Of a DNA stretch of 64,000 nt, positions 36,356 through 44,460 are shown piece after piece. Positions within the stretch are counted from its first letter, which is position 1. Every line of letters starts with the position of its first letter. Source of the stretch: Bradyrhizobium zhanjiangense. Lineage in GTDB: Bacteria > Pseudomonadota > Alphaproteobacteria > Rhizobiales > Xanthobacteraceae. The notes under the pieces are model-generated. The model did not search any database. It saw only the letters and a program-made list of their open reading frames with translations, and had not been told where the DNA came from. Both the position numbers and the translations under genes were made by a program. The stretch is taken from contig NZ_CP022221.1 of NCBI RefSeq assembly GCF_004114935.1, positions 1,509,001-1,573,000 of the forward strand, read 5' to 3'.

Positions 36356-37054
36356 TTACGCCGCGTCGACGAGCACGAGCTCCGAATCTTCCAGAGCGGT
36401 GATTTTCAAGTTGTCCTCGTCGCGGATCGCGGCGCCGTCGCGGGCGTTGACGCGCACGCCGTTGATCTCGACTGAACCTGCCGCGGGCACGAGATAGAGG
36501 TGCCGTGACTTCTGCGGCGCGTATTCCGCGCTCTCGCCGGCCTTCAGCGTGGTGGCGAGCACCCGCGCATCGGCGCGGATCGGCAGCGCGTCCGCATCGT
36601 CTTCGAAGCCGCTCGCGATGGTGACGAGCTTGCCGGAGCGGTCCGCCTTGGGGAACGGTTTCGAGCCCCAGGTCGGCTGACCGCCGCGCGCCGTCGGCTC
36701 GATCCAGATCTGGAAGATCCGCGTCCTGGTCGGCTCGAGATTGTACTCGGAGTGGCGGATTCCGCTGCCGGCGCTCATCACCTGCACGTCGCCCGCTTCG
36801 GTCCGCCCCTCGTTGCCGAGGCTGTCCTGATGGGTGATCGCGCCCTCGCGCACATAGGTGATGATCTCCATGTTGGCGTGGGGATGGGCGGGAAAGCCGG
36901 TGTTCGGCGCGATCTCGTCGTCGTTCCACACCCGCAGCGCACCGTGCCCCATGTTGTTCGGGTCATAATGGCTGGCGAAGGAGAAATGATGCTTGGCCTT
37001 GAGCCAGCCGTGATCGGCACCGCCGAGCTTTGCGAAAGGTCTGAGTTCGATCAT
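36356..37054 (-). CDS. Pirin family protein
   Basis: A 232-residue bicupin. The metal-binding histidines are visible in [18 protein letters not shown] (about residues 50-67) and [10 protein letters not shown] just after, matching the HxH...H pattern of pirins. YhaK/YhhW-type pirins oxidise quercetin or act as redox sensors. ATG 37054 (MIELRPFAK) is set by AAGGA upstream. It is 37 bases downstream of the SDR gene and precedes wrbA, which suggests a role with quinone or flavonoid-like compounds (inference). Confidence 0.92.
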   Translation of the reverse strand: MIELRPFAKLGGADHGWLKAKHHFSFASHYDPNNMGHGALRVWNDDEIAPNTGFPAHPHANMEIITYVREGAITHQDSLGNEGRTEAGDVQVMSAGSGIRHSEYNLEPTRTRIFQIWIEPTARGGQPTWGSKPFPKADRSGKLVTIASGFEDDADALPIRADARVLATTLKAGESAEYAPQKSRHLYLVPAAGSVEINGVRVNARDGAAIRDEDNLKITALEDSELVLVDAA

Positions 37055-37091
37055 CTGCGTAATCCTTGATTTGAACGGGTGGCGGTTCGGA

Positions 37092-37844
37092 TCAGGCGCC
37101 GAACCCGCCGTCGACATTGAGCACGGTGCCGGTGACGAAGGAGGCCTCGGGGCTTGCGAGGAAGACGACGCCGGCGGCGATTTCTTCCGCGGTCCCGAAG
37201 CGTTGCAGTGCGTGCTGCTTGCGCTGCGCGTCGGCGAATTCACGATCGTCGTCGGGGTTCATGTCCGTGTTGATTGAGCCCGGCTGCAGCACGTTGACCG
37301 TGATGCCGCGCGGTCCGAGGTCGCGCGAAGCGCCCTTGGAGTAACCGACGATCGCAGCCTTGGTCGCAGCGTAATCGGCGAGGCCAGGGAACGAGGCGCG
37401 TGTGGCAATACCGGAACCGATCGTGACGATGCGGCCGCCTTCGCCCATCAGCTTCGAGGCCGAGCGGATCGCGGCGATCACGCCGTGCACGTTGATGTCT
37501 TCCTGGCGGGCGAGCGCGGCGGTGTCGGTCGCGGCATCGTCGATCAACCCGCCGACGGCGACGCCGGCGTTGTTGACGAGGATATCTAGCCGGCCGAAAT
37601 CACTGGCGACGCTCCTGACCAGTTGATCGACCTCCTTGGCCGAGGCCTGATCGGCCTTGTAGGCGCGGGCCTTGACGCCATGGGCCTTCAGCTCGGCGAC
37701 GACGGCCTCCGCCTTGTCGGGCGAAGCGACATAGCTGATGGCGACATCAGCACCTTCATCGGCGAGTGCGCGGGCCGAAGCCGCGCCGATGCCGCGCGAG
37801 CCGCCGGTGACGAGGGCAACCTTGCCTGAGAGCTTCTTGGTCAT
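37092..37844 (-). CDS. SDR family oxidoreductase (FabG-like)
   Basis: A 250-residue classical short-chain dehydrogenase. The cofactor motif is TGGSRGIG (residues 13-20), NNAGV is near 90, and the catalytic triad has Ser in TIGSGIATR and the Tyr-x3-Lys in ADYAATKAA near 155. FVTGTVLNVDGGFGA closes the protein as in most FabG-like enzymes. Start ATG 37844 follows GGAGA. It is the first gene of the SDR-pirin-wrbA operon and is divergent from a LysR gene. The substrate is unknown. Confidence 0.93.
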   Translation of the reverse strand: MTKKLSGKVALVTGGSRGIGAASARALADEGADVAISYVASPDKAEAVVAELKAHGVKARAYKADQASAKEVDQLVRSVASDFGRLDILVNNAGVAVGGLIDDAATDTAALARQEDINVHGVIAAIRSASKLMGEGGRIVTIGSGIATRASFPGLADYAATKAAIVGYSKGASRDLGPRGITVNVLQPGSINTDMNPDDDREFADAQRKQHALQRFGTAEEIAAGVVFLASPEASFVTGTVLNVDGGFGA

Positions 37845-37908
37845 TGGGTTTCTCCAGTCCCTGAATGTCTGATGACCCCTGGATAAGCCTCCGCCTGTGG
37901 TATAGAAA

Positions 37909-37936
37909 TAGAAACTGTTGAAATCCATTGTTTCTA
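37909..37936. promoter_or_regulatory. TAGAAAC-N14-GTTTCTA inverted repeat, candidate LysR operator
   Basis: TAGAAAC (37909-37915) and its exact reverse complement GTTTCTA (37930-37936) are spaced 14 bases apart, 21 bases from centre to centre, in the 118-base gap between the SDR operon and the LysR gene. The position, AT-rich centre and two-turn spacing fit a LysR binding site controlling both directions. Confidence 0.6.
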
Positions 37937-37962
37937 AAACTACCCAATTGGGATTGGCTGCC

Positions 37963-38898
37963 ATGGCAAAACTCCCCGATTTCGAGGCGCTCGCGGTTTT
38001 CGCAAAAGTTGTGGAATTACGGTCGTTTGCGGGGGCCGCAAGCGAGCTCGCGATGTCCAAGGCGACGGTCTCCAAGGCGGTCACGCGGCTGGAGGAGCGG
38101 CTCGGCGCCCGCCTGTTCAACCGTACCTCGCGCCGGCTCGCATTGACCGATGCCGGCCACAAGCTCGCCGAACGCGCGACGCGCCTGCTGGCCGATGGCG
38201 AAGCGGCGGAGAACGAAGCGCTGGCGCAATCGGTGGCACCGCGCGGTCTGGTCCGGCTCGCCGTGCCCATGACGTTCGGCATCAAGGCGGTCGCGCCGCT
38301 GCTGCCGGAATTCTTTCAGGCCTACCCGGAAGTCTCGGTCGACCTGCATCTGAGCGATGCGACCGTCGACCTGATCGGAGAAGGATTTGACATGGCGGTG
38401 CGGATCGCGCGGCTGCCGGATTCCTCGCTGATCGCACGGCAGCTCTTCACCATGCCGCGCTATACCGTGGCCGCGCCGTCCTATCTCAAACAGCACGGCC
38501 GGCCGACGCATCCGATGCATCTGGCCGAGCACAAATGCTTCAGCTACGCCTATCTCTCCACGCCCAACGTCTGGCACTACACCAATTCGGCCGGCGAGCA
38601 GGCCAGCGTGCGCCCGGGCGGCCAGCTCCGCGTCAACAATGGTGAGGCGGTGATGCCGGCGCTGATCGCAGGCCTCGGCATCGCCGAGCTTCCCGAGTTC
38701 ATCGTCGGTGAGGCGATCTCCTCAGGCCAGGTCGAGGTGATCCTGAAGGATTGGAAGCAGGCCGAAGGCGCCGTGCACCTGGTGACGCCGCCCGGCGGCC
38801 CGCGCCCCGCGCGCGTAGAGGCGCTCGGCGATTTCCTGGCCGCGAAGCTGCCGGGCACGTGCAAGCGGCGGCCACGTGGGAAAGCAACGACTTCGTAG
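37963..38898 (+). CDS. LysR-family transcriptional regulator
   Basis: A 311-residue LysR protein with the helix-turn-helix in residues 4-62 (LAVFAKVVELRSFAGAASEL and LFNRTSRRLALTDAGHKL) and an effector domain after residue 90. ATG 37963 (MAKLPDFEALAVF) is chosen as the standard LysR opening rather than an in-frame upstream TTG. It is divergent from the SDR-pirin-wrbA operon and probably regulates it through the inverted repeat at 37909-37936. Many LysR proteins next to pirin and quinone reductases respond to quinones or aromatics. Confidence 0.92.
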   Translation: MAKLPDFEALAVFAKVVELRSFAGAASELAMSKATVSKAVTRLEERLGARLFNRTSRRLALTDAGHKLAERATRLLADGEAAENEALAQSVAPRGLVRLAVPMTFGIKAVAPLLPEFFQAYPEVSVDLHLSDATVDLIGEGFDMAVRIARLPDSSLIARQLFTMPRYTVAAPSYLKQHGRPTHPMHLAEHKCFSYAYLSTPNVWHYTNSAGEQASVRPGGQLRVNNGEAVMPALIAGLGIAELPEFIVGEAISSGQVEVILKDWKQAEGAVHLVTPPGGPRPARVEALGDFLAAKLPGTCKRRPRGKATTS

Positions 38899-38917
38899 CG
38901 ACCGGCTTCAACAACTT

Positions 38918-39004
38918 CGTCATTGCGAGCGCAGCGAAGCAATCCAGAGTGTCTCCGCGGAGAGATTCTGGATTGCTTCGTCGCAAGAGCTCCTCGCAAT
39001 GACG
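38918..39004. repeat. Intergenic palindromic repeat, CGTCATTGCGAG family
   Basis: CGTCATTGCGAG (38918-38929) and its exact complement CTCGCAATGACG (38993-39004) bound an element that also has inner arms GAAGCAATCCAGA and TCTGGATTGCTTC. The same end and inner words occur at 62778-62858, so the two are copies of one family. It separates the LysR gene from the small gene on the opposite strand. Confidence 0.85.
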
Positions 39005-39012
39005 GTATTCGA

Positions 39013-39270
39013 CTACGACACCTTCACGCCGTCGATCGCGACAATGCGCAAGCTTGGCTTCAGCGTGTCTTCCAGCTGCGACTTCAGCTCGTGAACACGC
39101 GGGTCGGTCGAGCGTCTCGCGCAAACCGCATATTGATGGACGGATTGCGCCAGTGCGCGCCGCGCTTCCGGCGTTCGCGTCATTTCGGGCGTTGAAAGTC
39201 GCAAGACGATCGCGGCGAGATTCACCAGCATCTCGTCCAAGGCGATGTCGATGGCCGCGAGTTTTCCCAT
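39013..39270 (-). CDS. Hypothetical 85-residue protein
   Basis: A short helical protein, MGKLAAIDIALDEMLVNLAAIV..., with no signal peptide and no recognised family. Start ATG 39270 is set by AGGAG upstream; the longer reading before it is not protein-like. It contains one Cys and alternating charged and aliphatic residues (ALAQSVHQYAVCARRS). The neighbours are a repeat on one side and the divergent TTT binding protein on the other, so context gives no clue. Confidence 0.65.
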   Translation of the reverse strand: MGKLAAIDIALDEMLVNLAAIVLRLSTPEMTRTPEARRALAQSVHQYAVCARRSTDPRVHELKSQLEDTLKPSLRIVAIDGVKVS

Positions 39271-39417
39271 GGCACACTCCTGGAAGGGCAACGGAGGGCT
39301 CAGGCATGCGTTCCGGGCTCGGTCGAACATGGCTAATGCTTCGTAAACATCTTGTTCTTGCCGATCGCGACGTTAGGCTGGCTGGCGAAACAAAGAAAAT
39401 GAGGGGAGGGACCTGCC

Positions 39418-40404
39418 ATGGATCGACGCGACGTCCTTCGCGCCGCTGCTACACTGCCGTTGTTGCGCGCTGCGTTACCTGACAAAGCCTTCGCTCAAAC
39501 CTATCCCGCCCGCAACATCACCATGATCGTGCCGTTTCCGGCGGGCGGACAGGCCGATCTCGCCGCGCGTCCGGTGGCACAGGCGCTGGAGCGGGTCCTC
39601 GGCAAGCCCGTGATCGTCGACAACAGAGCCGGCGGTGGCGGCGGATCGGTCGGCAATGCCGCTGCGGCGCGCGCCGAGCCCGATGGCTACACGCTGCTGA
39701 TGACGCTGTCCTCGCTCGCGGTGCTCCCCGAGGCCGATCGGCTGTTCGAGCGTCCCGTTGCCTACGAGGTCTCGCAGTTCATGCCGATCGCGCGCGTGCT
39801 CGCCGATCCCACGCTGCTCGCGGTGCCGGCCTCGGCGCCGTGGAAGACGGCGCAGGATTTCGTGGAGGACGCGAAGAAGCGGCCAGGCCAGATCACCTAT
39901 GGCTCGTCCGGGCCCTACGGCACGCTGCACGTGGCGATGGAGATGTTCGCAAGCAGCGCCGGCATCAAGCTGCTGCACGTGCCGTTCCGCGGGGCAGGTC
40001 CGGCACTGACGGCGATCCTGGGTGGTACCGTGCAGGCGATCGCCGCCGCACCCGGAACGCTGAAGCCGCAGGTCGACGGCGGCAAGCTGCGCGTGCTCGG
40101 CAATTGCGGCGCGCAGCGCATCGCGAGCTTCCCCGACGTGCCGACCTTCCAGGAGCTCGGCTACAGGGATGTCGAGATGTACATCTGGGCCGGCCTGTTC
40201 GCGCAAAGCGCGCTGCCGGCCCCGATCGCGACCCGTCTGCGCGAGGCGATGGCGCAGGTCATGACCAGTCCGGACGTGCTCAAATCGTTCGAGGCCTCGG
40301 GCAGTCTCGTGGCCTATCAGGATGCGCCGGCCTTCGCGCAATTCGTCGCGGCCGACAGCGCGCGGCTGATCGCGGCGGTGAAGAAGATCGGCAAGGTGGA
40401 GTAG
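39418..40404 (+). CDS. Tripartite tricarboxylate transporter binding protein (Bug family)
   Basis: A 328-residue periplasmic binding protein of the Bug/TctC family. A signal peptide of about 27 residues, with an Arg pair (MDRRDVLRAAA, Tat-like), ends at KAFAQ. The mature protein starts YPARNITMIVPFPAGGQADLAAR, the standard opening with the carboxylate-binding loop; GGGGSVGNAAAARAEPDGYTLL and HVPFRGAGPALTAILGG are further family marks. No TctA/TctB membrane genes are nearby, so it is one of the many orphan Bug proteins typical of this group. The ligand is unknown. Confidence 0.94.
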   Translation: MDRRDVLRAAATLPLLRAALPDKAFAQTYPARNITMIVPFPAGGQADLAARPVAQALERVLGKPVIVDNRAGGGGGSVGNAAAARAEPDGYTLLMTLSSLAVLPEADRLFERPVAYEVSQFMPIARVLADPTLLAVPASAPWKTAQDFVEDAKKRPGQITYGSSGPYGTLHVAMEMFASSAGIKLLHVPFRGAGPALTAILGGTVQAIAAAPGTLKPQVDGGKLRVLGNCGAQRIASFPDVPTFQELGYRDVEMYIWAGLFAQSALPAPIATRLREAMAQVMTSPDVLKSFEASGSLVAYQDAPAFAQFVAADSARLIAAVKKIGKVE

Positions 40405-40476
40405 GTTCCAGGCGTTCTTTCACATTTTGTTGTTGGTCCAGAACCTTCCCCCGCCTCATTGATTGAGGAGGTTTTG

Positions 40477-40845
40477 ATGGGATTCGGGAAGGATCGGGAC
40501 ATGCGAACAGAGCGGATTGCGCTGGGTGTGGCGCTCGCGATCGGCGGCATCGTCGCGCAGAACGCAGCATTCGCCCAGGAATATCGCGGCACGATGGAAC
40601 AACAGATGGCCTGCACGCCCGATGTGTGGCGTCTGTGCAGCGATCAGATTCCCGACGTGAACCGTATCGTGGCCTGCTTGCAGCAGAACACGCCGCAGCT
40701 CTCGAGCGGCTGCCGTGCGGTGTTCCAATCGAACAACCAGGCCCAGCCGCAGCAGCCGGTGCCGCGCAACCGCGCCGCGCCCCCGCCGCGCTACAACACA
40801 GCCCCGCCCCCGCCACCGCGGCCCTATTATGACGAGGATGATTAG
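40477..40845 (+). CDS. Secreted Cys-rich-repeat protein with Pro-rich tail
   Basis: A 122-residue protein. ATG 40477 lies five bases after a strong GAGGAGG. A signal peptide (cleavage near AAFAQ) is followed by one cysteine-rich repeat: ACTPDVWRLC, then VACLQQNTPQLSSGC, giving four cysteines in the C-x7-C / C-x11-C pattern of GLG1-type repeats known in eukaryotic Golgi proteins and many proteobacterial exported proteins. The tail is Pro/Tyr-rich and ends acidic (PYYDEDD). Role unknown; likely periplasmic. Confidence 0.75.
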   Translation: MGFGKDRDMRTERIALGVALAIGGIVAQNAAFAQEYRGTMEQQMACTPDVWRLCSDQIPDVNRIVACLQQNTPQLSSGCRAVFQSNNQAQPQQPVPRNRAAPPPRYNTAPPPPPRPYYDEDD

Positions 40846-40851
40846 CCTCGC

Positions 40852-41319
40852 TTAGGATCGGTGTTCGCAGACATCGACCCATTCGGCCGCGACGAGCTCA
40901 GCCATCCGCTCCGGGGTGATGCGCACGGCGCTGTGGGTCGAGCCTGCGGCCGGCACCACCACGTCGAACGCTTTCAGCGAGACGTCGCAATAGATCGGCA
41001 GCGGCGCCTTCAGTCCGAACGGACAGACGCCGCCGACCTCGTGGCCGGTGATCTCGGCGACCTCCTCCAGTCCCAGCATTTTCGGCTTGCCCCCGAACTG
41101 CGCCTTCACCTTCTTGTTGTCCATGCGCGATGTGCCGGCAGCGACGATCAGGATCACGCGTTCGCCGATGCGCAACGAGAGCGTCTTGGCGATGCGCCCC
41201 GGCTCGACGCCATAGGCTTCCGCCGCCAGCGTCACCGTGGCAGAGCTGATCGGGGATTCGATGACGGTAATGTCGGGGGCTTTCTCGGCGAAGAAATCGC
41301 GAACGGATTGAAGGCTCAT
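40852..41319 (-). CDS. YbaK/EbsC-family aminoacyl-tRNA deacylase
   Basis: A 155-residue YbaK-domain protein, a trans-editing hydrolase that removes wrong amino acids such as cysteine or proline from tRNAs. The catalytic-lysine region is VEPGRIAKTLSLRIG (near residue 45); MDNKKVKAQFGGKPKML and TGHEVGGVCPFGLK are the standard following motifs. ATG 41319 (MSLQSVRDFF) is chosen; the upstream sequence is Arg-rich. It lies 41 bases downstream of the haloacid dehalogenase gene on the same strand. Confidence 0.93.
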   Translation of the reverse strand: MSLQSVRDFFAEKAPDITVIESPISSATVTLAAEAYGVEPGRIAKTLSLRIGERVILIVAAGTSRMDNKKVKAQFGGKPKMLGLEEVAEITGHEVGGVCPFGLKAPLPIYCDVSLKAFDVVVPAAGSTHSAVRITPERMAELVAAEWVDVCEHRS

Positions 41320-41360
41320 TCCAAACAGCTCATTCCAAGCACATGGGCGGGCGGTGATCC

Positions 41361-42092
41361 CTAAGCGATTCCTGGCAGCTCGGAGAGCGCGCGGATGCGG
41401 TGATCCGGCGCGAAGCCGAGCTCGTCCATCTGGGTGCGGATCGCCTTGAACATCGTCAGCGGTGCCACGAGTTCGTTCTCGACGCAAGCCAGCGCCATGG
41501 CTTCGGGCGTCACCCGTCCGATCCAGGCGACCTTCAATCCGAACGATTTCGCGCCGGCGGCGTCCCAGGGATTGGAGGAGACGAACAGAACCTCGTTCGG
41601 CTTGGTGCCGAGCACCTCGCCGATCAGCTCATAGACGTCCGGGCTCGGTTTGAAGATTTTCTTCGCGTCGACGCTGATGGTGGCATCGAGCAGGGCGTCG
41701 AGGCCGGAATTGCGCACGAGCGCATTGAGCATGTCCGGACTGCCGTTGGAGAGGATGGCAAGCTTTCGCGGTCTCAGGGCTGCAAGCGCTGCGGTCGCAT
41801 CCGGATAAAGATCGAGGTGCAGATACTTCTCGATCACGCGCTCGAATGCGTCGTTCTCGTAAGCGATCCCAAGCACGCGCAGCGTATAGGCAAGCGAGTG
41901 GCGCGTGACAGTGGCAAAATGTTCGTAGCGCCGCATCAGCGAGCGCAACCAGGTGTATTCGAGCTGCTTGATACGCCAGACCTGCGTGATGATCTCGCCA
42001 TAGCCCGGAAACGCATCCTCAGTGATCTCTGCGACCGACTGGATGTCGTAGAGCGTGCCGTAGGCGTCGAAGACGACGGCTTTGATGCTCAT
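41361..42092 (-). CDS. Haloacid dehalogenase type II (L-2-haloacid dehalogenase family)
   Basis: A 243-residue HAD-superfamily hydrolase of the type II dehalogenase group. The nucleophile Asp is in VVFDAYGTLYD (residues 6-16), the phosphate/halide-side Ser-Asn in AILSNGSPDML, the Lys in KKIFKPSPDVYELI, and the C-terminal marker is VSSNPWDAAGAKSFGLK. The enzyme cuts C-halogen bonds of short 2-haloacids by an ester intermediate and is probably cytoplasmic. The YbaK gene follows it. The real substrate may not be halogenated. Confidence 0.9.
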   Translation of the reverse strand: MSIKAVVFDAYGTLYDIQSVAEITEDAFPGYGEIITQVWRIKQLEYTWLRSLMRRYEHFATVTRHSLAYTLRVLGIAYENDAFERVIEKYLHLDLYPDATAALAALRPRKLAILSNGSPDMLNALVRNSGLDALLDATISVDAKKIFKPSPDVYELIGEVLGTKPNEVLFVSSNPWDAAGAKSFGLKVAWIGRVTPEAMALACVENELVAPLTMFKAIRTQMDELGFAPDHRIRALSELPGIA

Positions 42093-42214
42093 TGACCCCT
42101 CCCTTGGATCGTTGCAGGCGCAGGGACTATATCGGAACGGCCAGCTATCGTCGTTCTATATTCCGAGCCTCCCGCTCGGCGAAGACCCGGCTGAGGCCTC
42201 GAGCGTCCGAGCGT

Positions 42215-42245
42215 GAGGGCTTCGGTCACTGGGATCGAAGCCCTC
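42215..42245. terminator. Hairpin downstream of the amidohydrolase gene
   Basis: GAGGGCTTCG (42215-42224) pairs perfectly with CGAAGCCCTC (42236-42245) across 11 bases. It lies 27 bases beyond the amidohydrolase stop (minus strand). No U tract follows. It fits a transcription end or an mRNA 3' stabiliser. Confidence 0.5.
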
Positions 42246-42272
42246 GATGCGCTACGGGCGATGGGTGAGCGC

Positions 42273-43157
42273 CTAGATTCCCAACAGCTTGCGCGCGTTG
42301 GCCTTGAGCACCTTCGGCCGGATCTCGTCGCGGATGTCGATCTTGGCAAAATCCGACAGCCAGCGGTCCGGCGTGATCACCGGCCAATCCGAGCCGAACA
42401 GCATCTTGTCCTGAAGAATCGAGTTGATGTAGCGCACCAGGATCGGCGGAAAATACTTCGGCGACCAGCCGGAGAGGTCGATATAGACGTTCGGCTTGTG
42501 GGTCGCGACCGACAGCGCCTCCTCCTGCCAGGGGAAGGAGGGGTGGGCGAGGATGATCTTGAGGTCGGGGAAATCGGCCGCGACGTCGTCCGTGTACATC
42601 GGGTTGGAATATTTCAGCCGCATCCCCATTCCGCCGGGCATGCCGGAGCCGACACCGGTCTGGCCGGTGTGGAACAGCGCGATCGCGCCGCCATTGTTGA
42701 TCTCTTCATAGAGCGGGTAGGCCATGCGGTCGTTGGCGTAGAAGCCCTGCATGGTCGGGTGGAATTTGAAGCCGCGCACTCCGTATTCCTCGATCAGCTT
42801 GCGCGCCTCGCGGGCGCCCAGCTTGCCCTTGTGCGGATCGATCGAGACGAAAGGGATGAGGACGTCGAGATGGTCGGAGGCGACCTCCAGCATCTCGTAA
42901 TTGTTATAGCGGCGGAAGCCGGTCTCGCGCTCGGCGTCGACCGGGAAGATCACGGCGGCGATGTTCTTGGAGCGGTAGTACGCCGCGGTCTCCGGCACCG
43001 TTGGCGGATGCTTGTTGGGTGACTTGAAATACTCCGCCATCTGCGCCTGGAAATCGTCATAGCCGTCGTCGGCATGGCAGCCGCAGGGCTCTTCGGCATG
43101 GGTGTGGATGTCGATGGCAACGACATCGTCGATATTGGGCAGCTTCAGTTTCGGCAT
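42273..43157 (-). CDS. Amidohydrolase family protein (ACMSD-like)
   Basis: A 294-residue metal-dependent TIM-barrel hydrolase of the amidohydrolase-2 group. The first metal pair is in VAIDIHTHAEEP (residues 14-25). GVRGFKFHPTMQGFYAND, ALFHTGQTG and the late metal Asp in MLFGSDWPVITPDRW are all present. Relatives decarboxylate aromatic acids or hydrolyse lactones. An odd Cys-rich loop (EPCGCHADDGYDD) follows the first motif. An AT-rich palindrome just upstream of the start suggests dedicated regulation by a GntR-like protein not encoded here (inference). Confidence 0.9.
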   Translation of the reverse strand: MPKLKLPNIDDVVAIDIHTHAEEPCGCHADDGYDDFQAQMAEYFKSPNKHPPTVPETAAYYRSKNIAAVIFPVDAERETGFRRYNNYEMLEVASDHLDVLIPFVSIDPHKGKLGAREARKLIEEYGVRGFKFHPTMQGFYANDRMAYPLYEEINNGGAIALFHTGQTGVGSGMPGGMGMRLKYSNPMYTDDVAADFPDLKIILAHPSFPWQEEALSVATHKPNVYIDLSGWSPKYFPPILVRYINSILQDKMLFGSDWPVITPDRWLSDFAKIDIRDEIRPKVLKANARKLLGI

Positions 43158-43175
43158 TGGTTTCCTCCCGACGGG

Positions 43176-43212
43176 TTGCCAAATTGATTATATCATATAA
43201 CGAAATTGGCAA
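43176..43212. promoter_or_regulatory. Nested palindrome upstream of amidohydrolase gene
   Basis: The outer arms TTGCCAA (43176-43182) and TTGGCAA (43206-43212) enclose a perfect AT-rich palindrome TTATAT-C-ATATAA (43188-43200). It begins 19 bases upstream of the amidohydrolase start codon in an otherwise GC-rich genome. The inner site resembles operators of FCD-type GntR regulators. No regulator gene is adjacent. Confidence 0.55.
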
Positions 43213-43463
43213 GGCGCTGCCGTAGGTTCTCGGCTTGGCAGATCGGGCCGATCCGGCCATTTCTACTGTGCATTGGGGTTGTTTTCGCGAATTTTGCTGG
43301 TTCGGAACCGGGCAGTTAACATTGACATCACCTCCCGCGATGCCTTAAGAACCGCCCCGTCCCGGGCGGTCATCCGCCAGCGGGAAAAATCTCATTTTGC
43401 CACATTCGCGCGTGCCGAAACGGTAGTGCCGAACACGGCCTTTCGAACGTTCAGGATTCTGCC
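43213..43463. promoter_or_regulatory. Upstream region of rpmJ
   Basis: The 306-base gap between the amidohydrolase gene and rpmJ holds, besides the palindrome at 43176-43212, no coding signal that could be supported. It includes GGCAGTTAACATTGACATC around 43310-43330, whose TTGACA could be a -35 element for the plus strand. A purine-rich AGGA site lies before the rpmJ start at 43464. Confidence 0.35.
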
Positions 43464-43589
43464 ATGAAGGTCCGTAACTCGCTGAAATCGTTGCGCGGTC
43501 GCCATCGCGCCAACCGCCTGGTCCGCCGCAAGGGCCGGGTCTATGTGATCAACAAGGTGCAGCGTCGCTTCAAGGCGCGCCAGGGCTGA
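43464..43589 (+). CDS. rpmJ: 50S ribosomal protein L36, cysteine-less form
   Basis: A 41-residue protein, [18 protein letters not shown]... ending RRFKARQG, identical in layout to alphaproteobacterial L36. Ordinary L36 carries four zinc-binding residues (Cys3His); here the positions are Ser, Arg or His and no cysteine remains, which is the zinc-independent (C-) form. It sits in the large ribosomal subunit near the peptidyl-transferase region. It stands alone, outside the spc operon, and is followed by a terminator. Confidence 0.95.
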   Translation: MKVRNSLKSLRGRHRANRLVRRKGRVYVINKVQRRFKARQG

Positions 43590-43647
43590 TCTCGCCCTGC
43601 CGGAGGCCTTCGCGCTCCGCAACACCACGGTCTCACACGAGTTTGAC

Positions 43648-43671
43648 GCCGCCCTGCTTTGCAAGGGCGGC
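43648..43671 (+). terminator. Terminator after rpmJ
   Basis: GCCGCCCT (43648-43655) pairs with AGGGCGGC (43664-43671), with an extra TGC/GCA pairing in the loop, followed by CTTTG. It lies 58 bases after the rpmJ stop and before the TPR gene, as expected for a highly expressed single-gene unit. Confidence 0.65.
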
Positions 43672-43693
43672 TTTGCGCGTTTAGACTTTGCCC

Positions 43694-44335
43694 ATGGCAC
43701 TGAGATTCCTCTGCGCGCCCACCCTGTGTCTGGCTCTCGTCCTGGGGACCGCCGGCTTCGCCCCGGTGCTGGCGCAGCAGATTGAGCCGCCGCCTCCGCC
43801 GGGCCAGCAGAAGAAGCTGCCGGAAGCGCCGGCCAAGCTGCCCAAGGTCGACCGCACCAAGAATCTCGATTTCCTGTTCGGCGCGCTGAAGGCAGCGCCC
43901 GACGAGACCAGCGCCAAGCATGTCGAGGCGCGGATCTGGGCGATCTGGCTCCAGACCCCGAGCGACACCGCGGCACTGTTGATGTCGCGCGCCAAGACCG
44001 CGGTCGAGGCGCAGAAGATCGATGTCGCAATCAAGCTGCTGGATTCGATCATCAAGCTCAGGCCCGACTATATCGAGGCCTGGAACCGGCGCGCCACGCT
44101 CTATTACATGCAGAACGATTATGGCCGCTCACTCGCCGACATCCAGCAAGTGCTGATCCGGGAGCCGCGCCATTTCGGTGCGCTCGCAGGGCTCGGCATG
44201 ATCATGCAGGAGGTCGGCAACGAGAAGCGCGCGCTGGAAGCCTACCGCAAGGCGCTCGCCGTCAATCCGCACCTCGAGAAGATCCCCGACCAGGTCAAGG
44301 CGCTGACCGAGAAGGTCGAAGGCCGCGACATCTAG
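43694..44335 (+). CDS. Exported TPR-repeat protein
   Basis: A 213-residue protein with a signal peptide (MALRFLCAPTLCLALVLG..., cleavage near VLAQQ), a Pro-rich stretch (EPPPPPGQQKK) and then three to four tetratricopeptide repeats. The clearest units are VAIKLLDSIIKLRPDYIEAW, SLADIQQVLIREPRHFGAL and RALEAYRKALAVNPHLEKI, each with the Ala/Gly/Pro pattern of TPRs. TPRs bind partner proteins; here a periplasmic scaffold role is likely, but the partner is not known. Confidence 0.82.
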   Translation: MALRFLCAPTLCLALVLGTAGFAPVLAQQIEPPPPPGQQKKLPEAPAKLPKVDRTKNLDFLFGALKAAPDETSAKHVEARIWAIWLQTPSDTAALLMSRAKTAVEAQKIDVAIKLLDSIIKLRPDYIEAWNRRATLYYMQNDYGRSLADIQQVLIREPRHFGALAGLGMIMQEVGNEKRALEAYRKALAVNPHLEKIPDQVKALTEKVEGRDI

Positions 44336-44460
44336 CCTATAACTCGATCATTTCTTGAGCGATCGCGGCCGGCGCGAATTAACCACGATCGCAGGCGTCG
44401 CGTCGCGAGGGCTATTGCCCGGGCTGCCGCAGGCCTACCTGCATGGCAGGAGCAAAAGCC

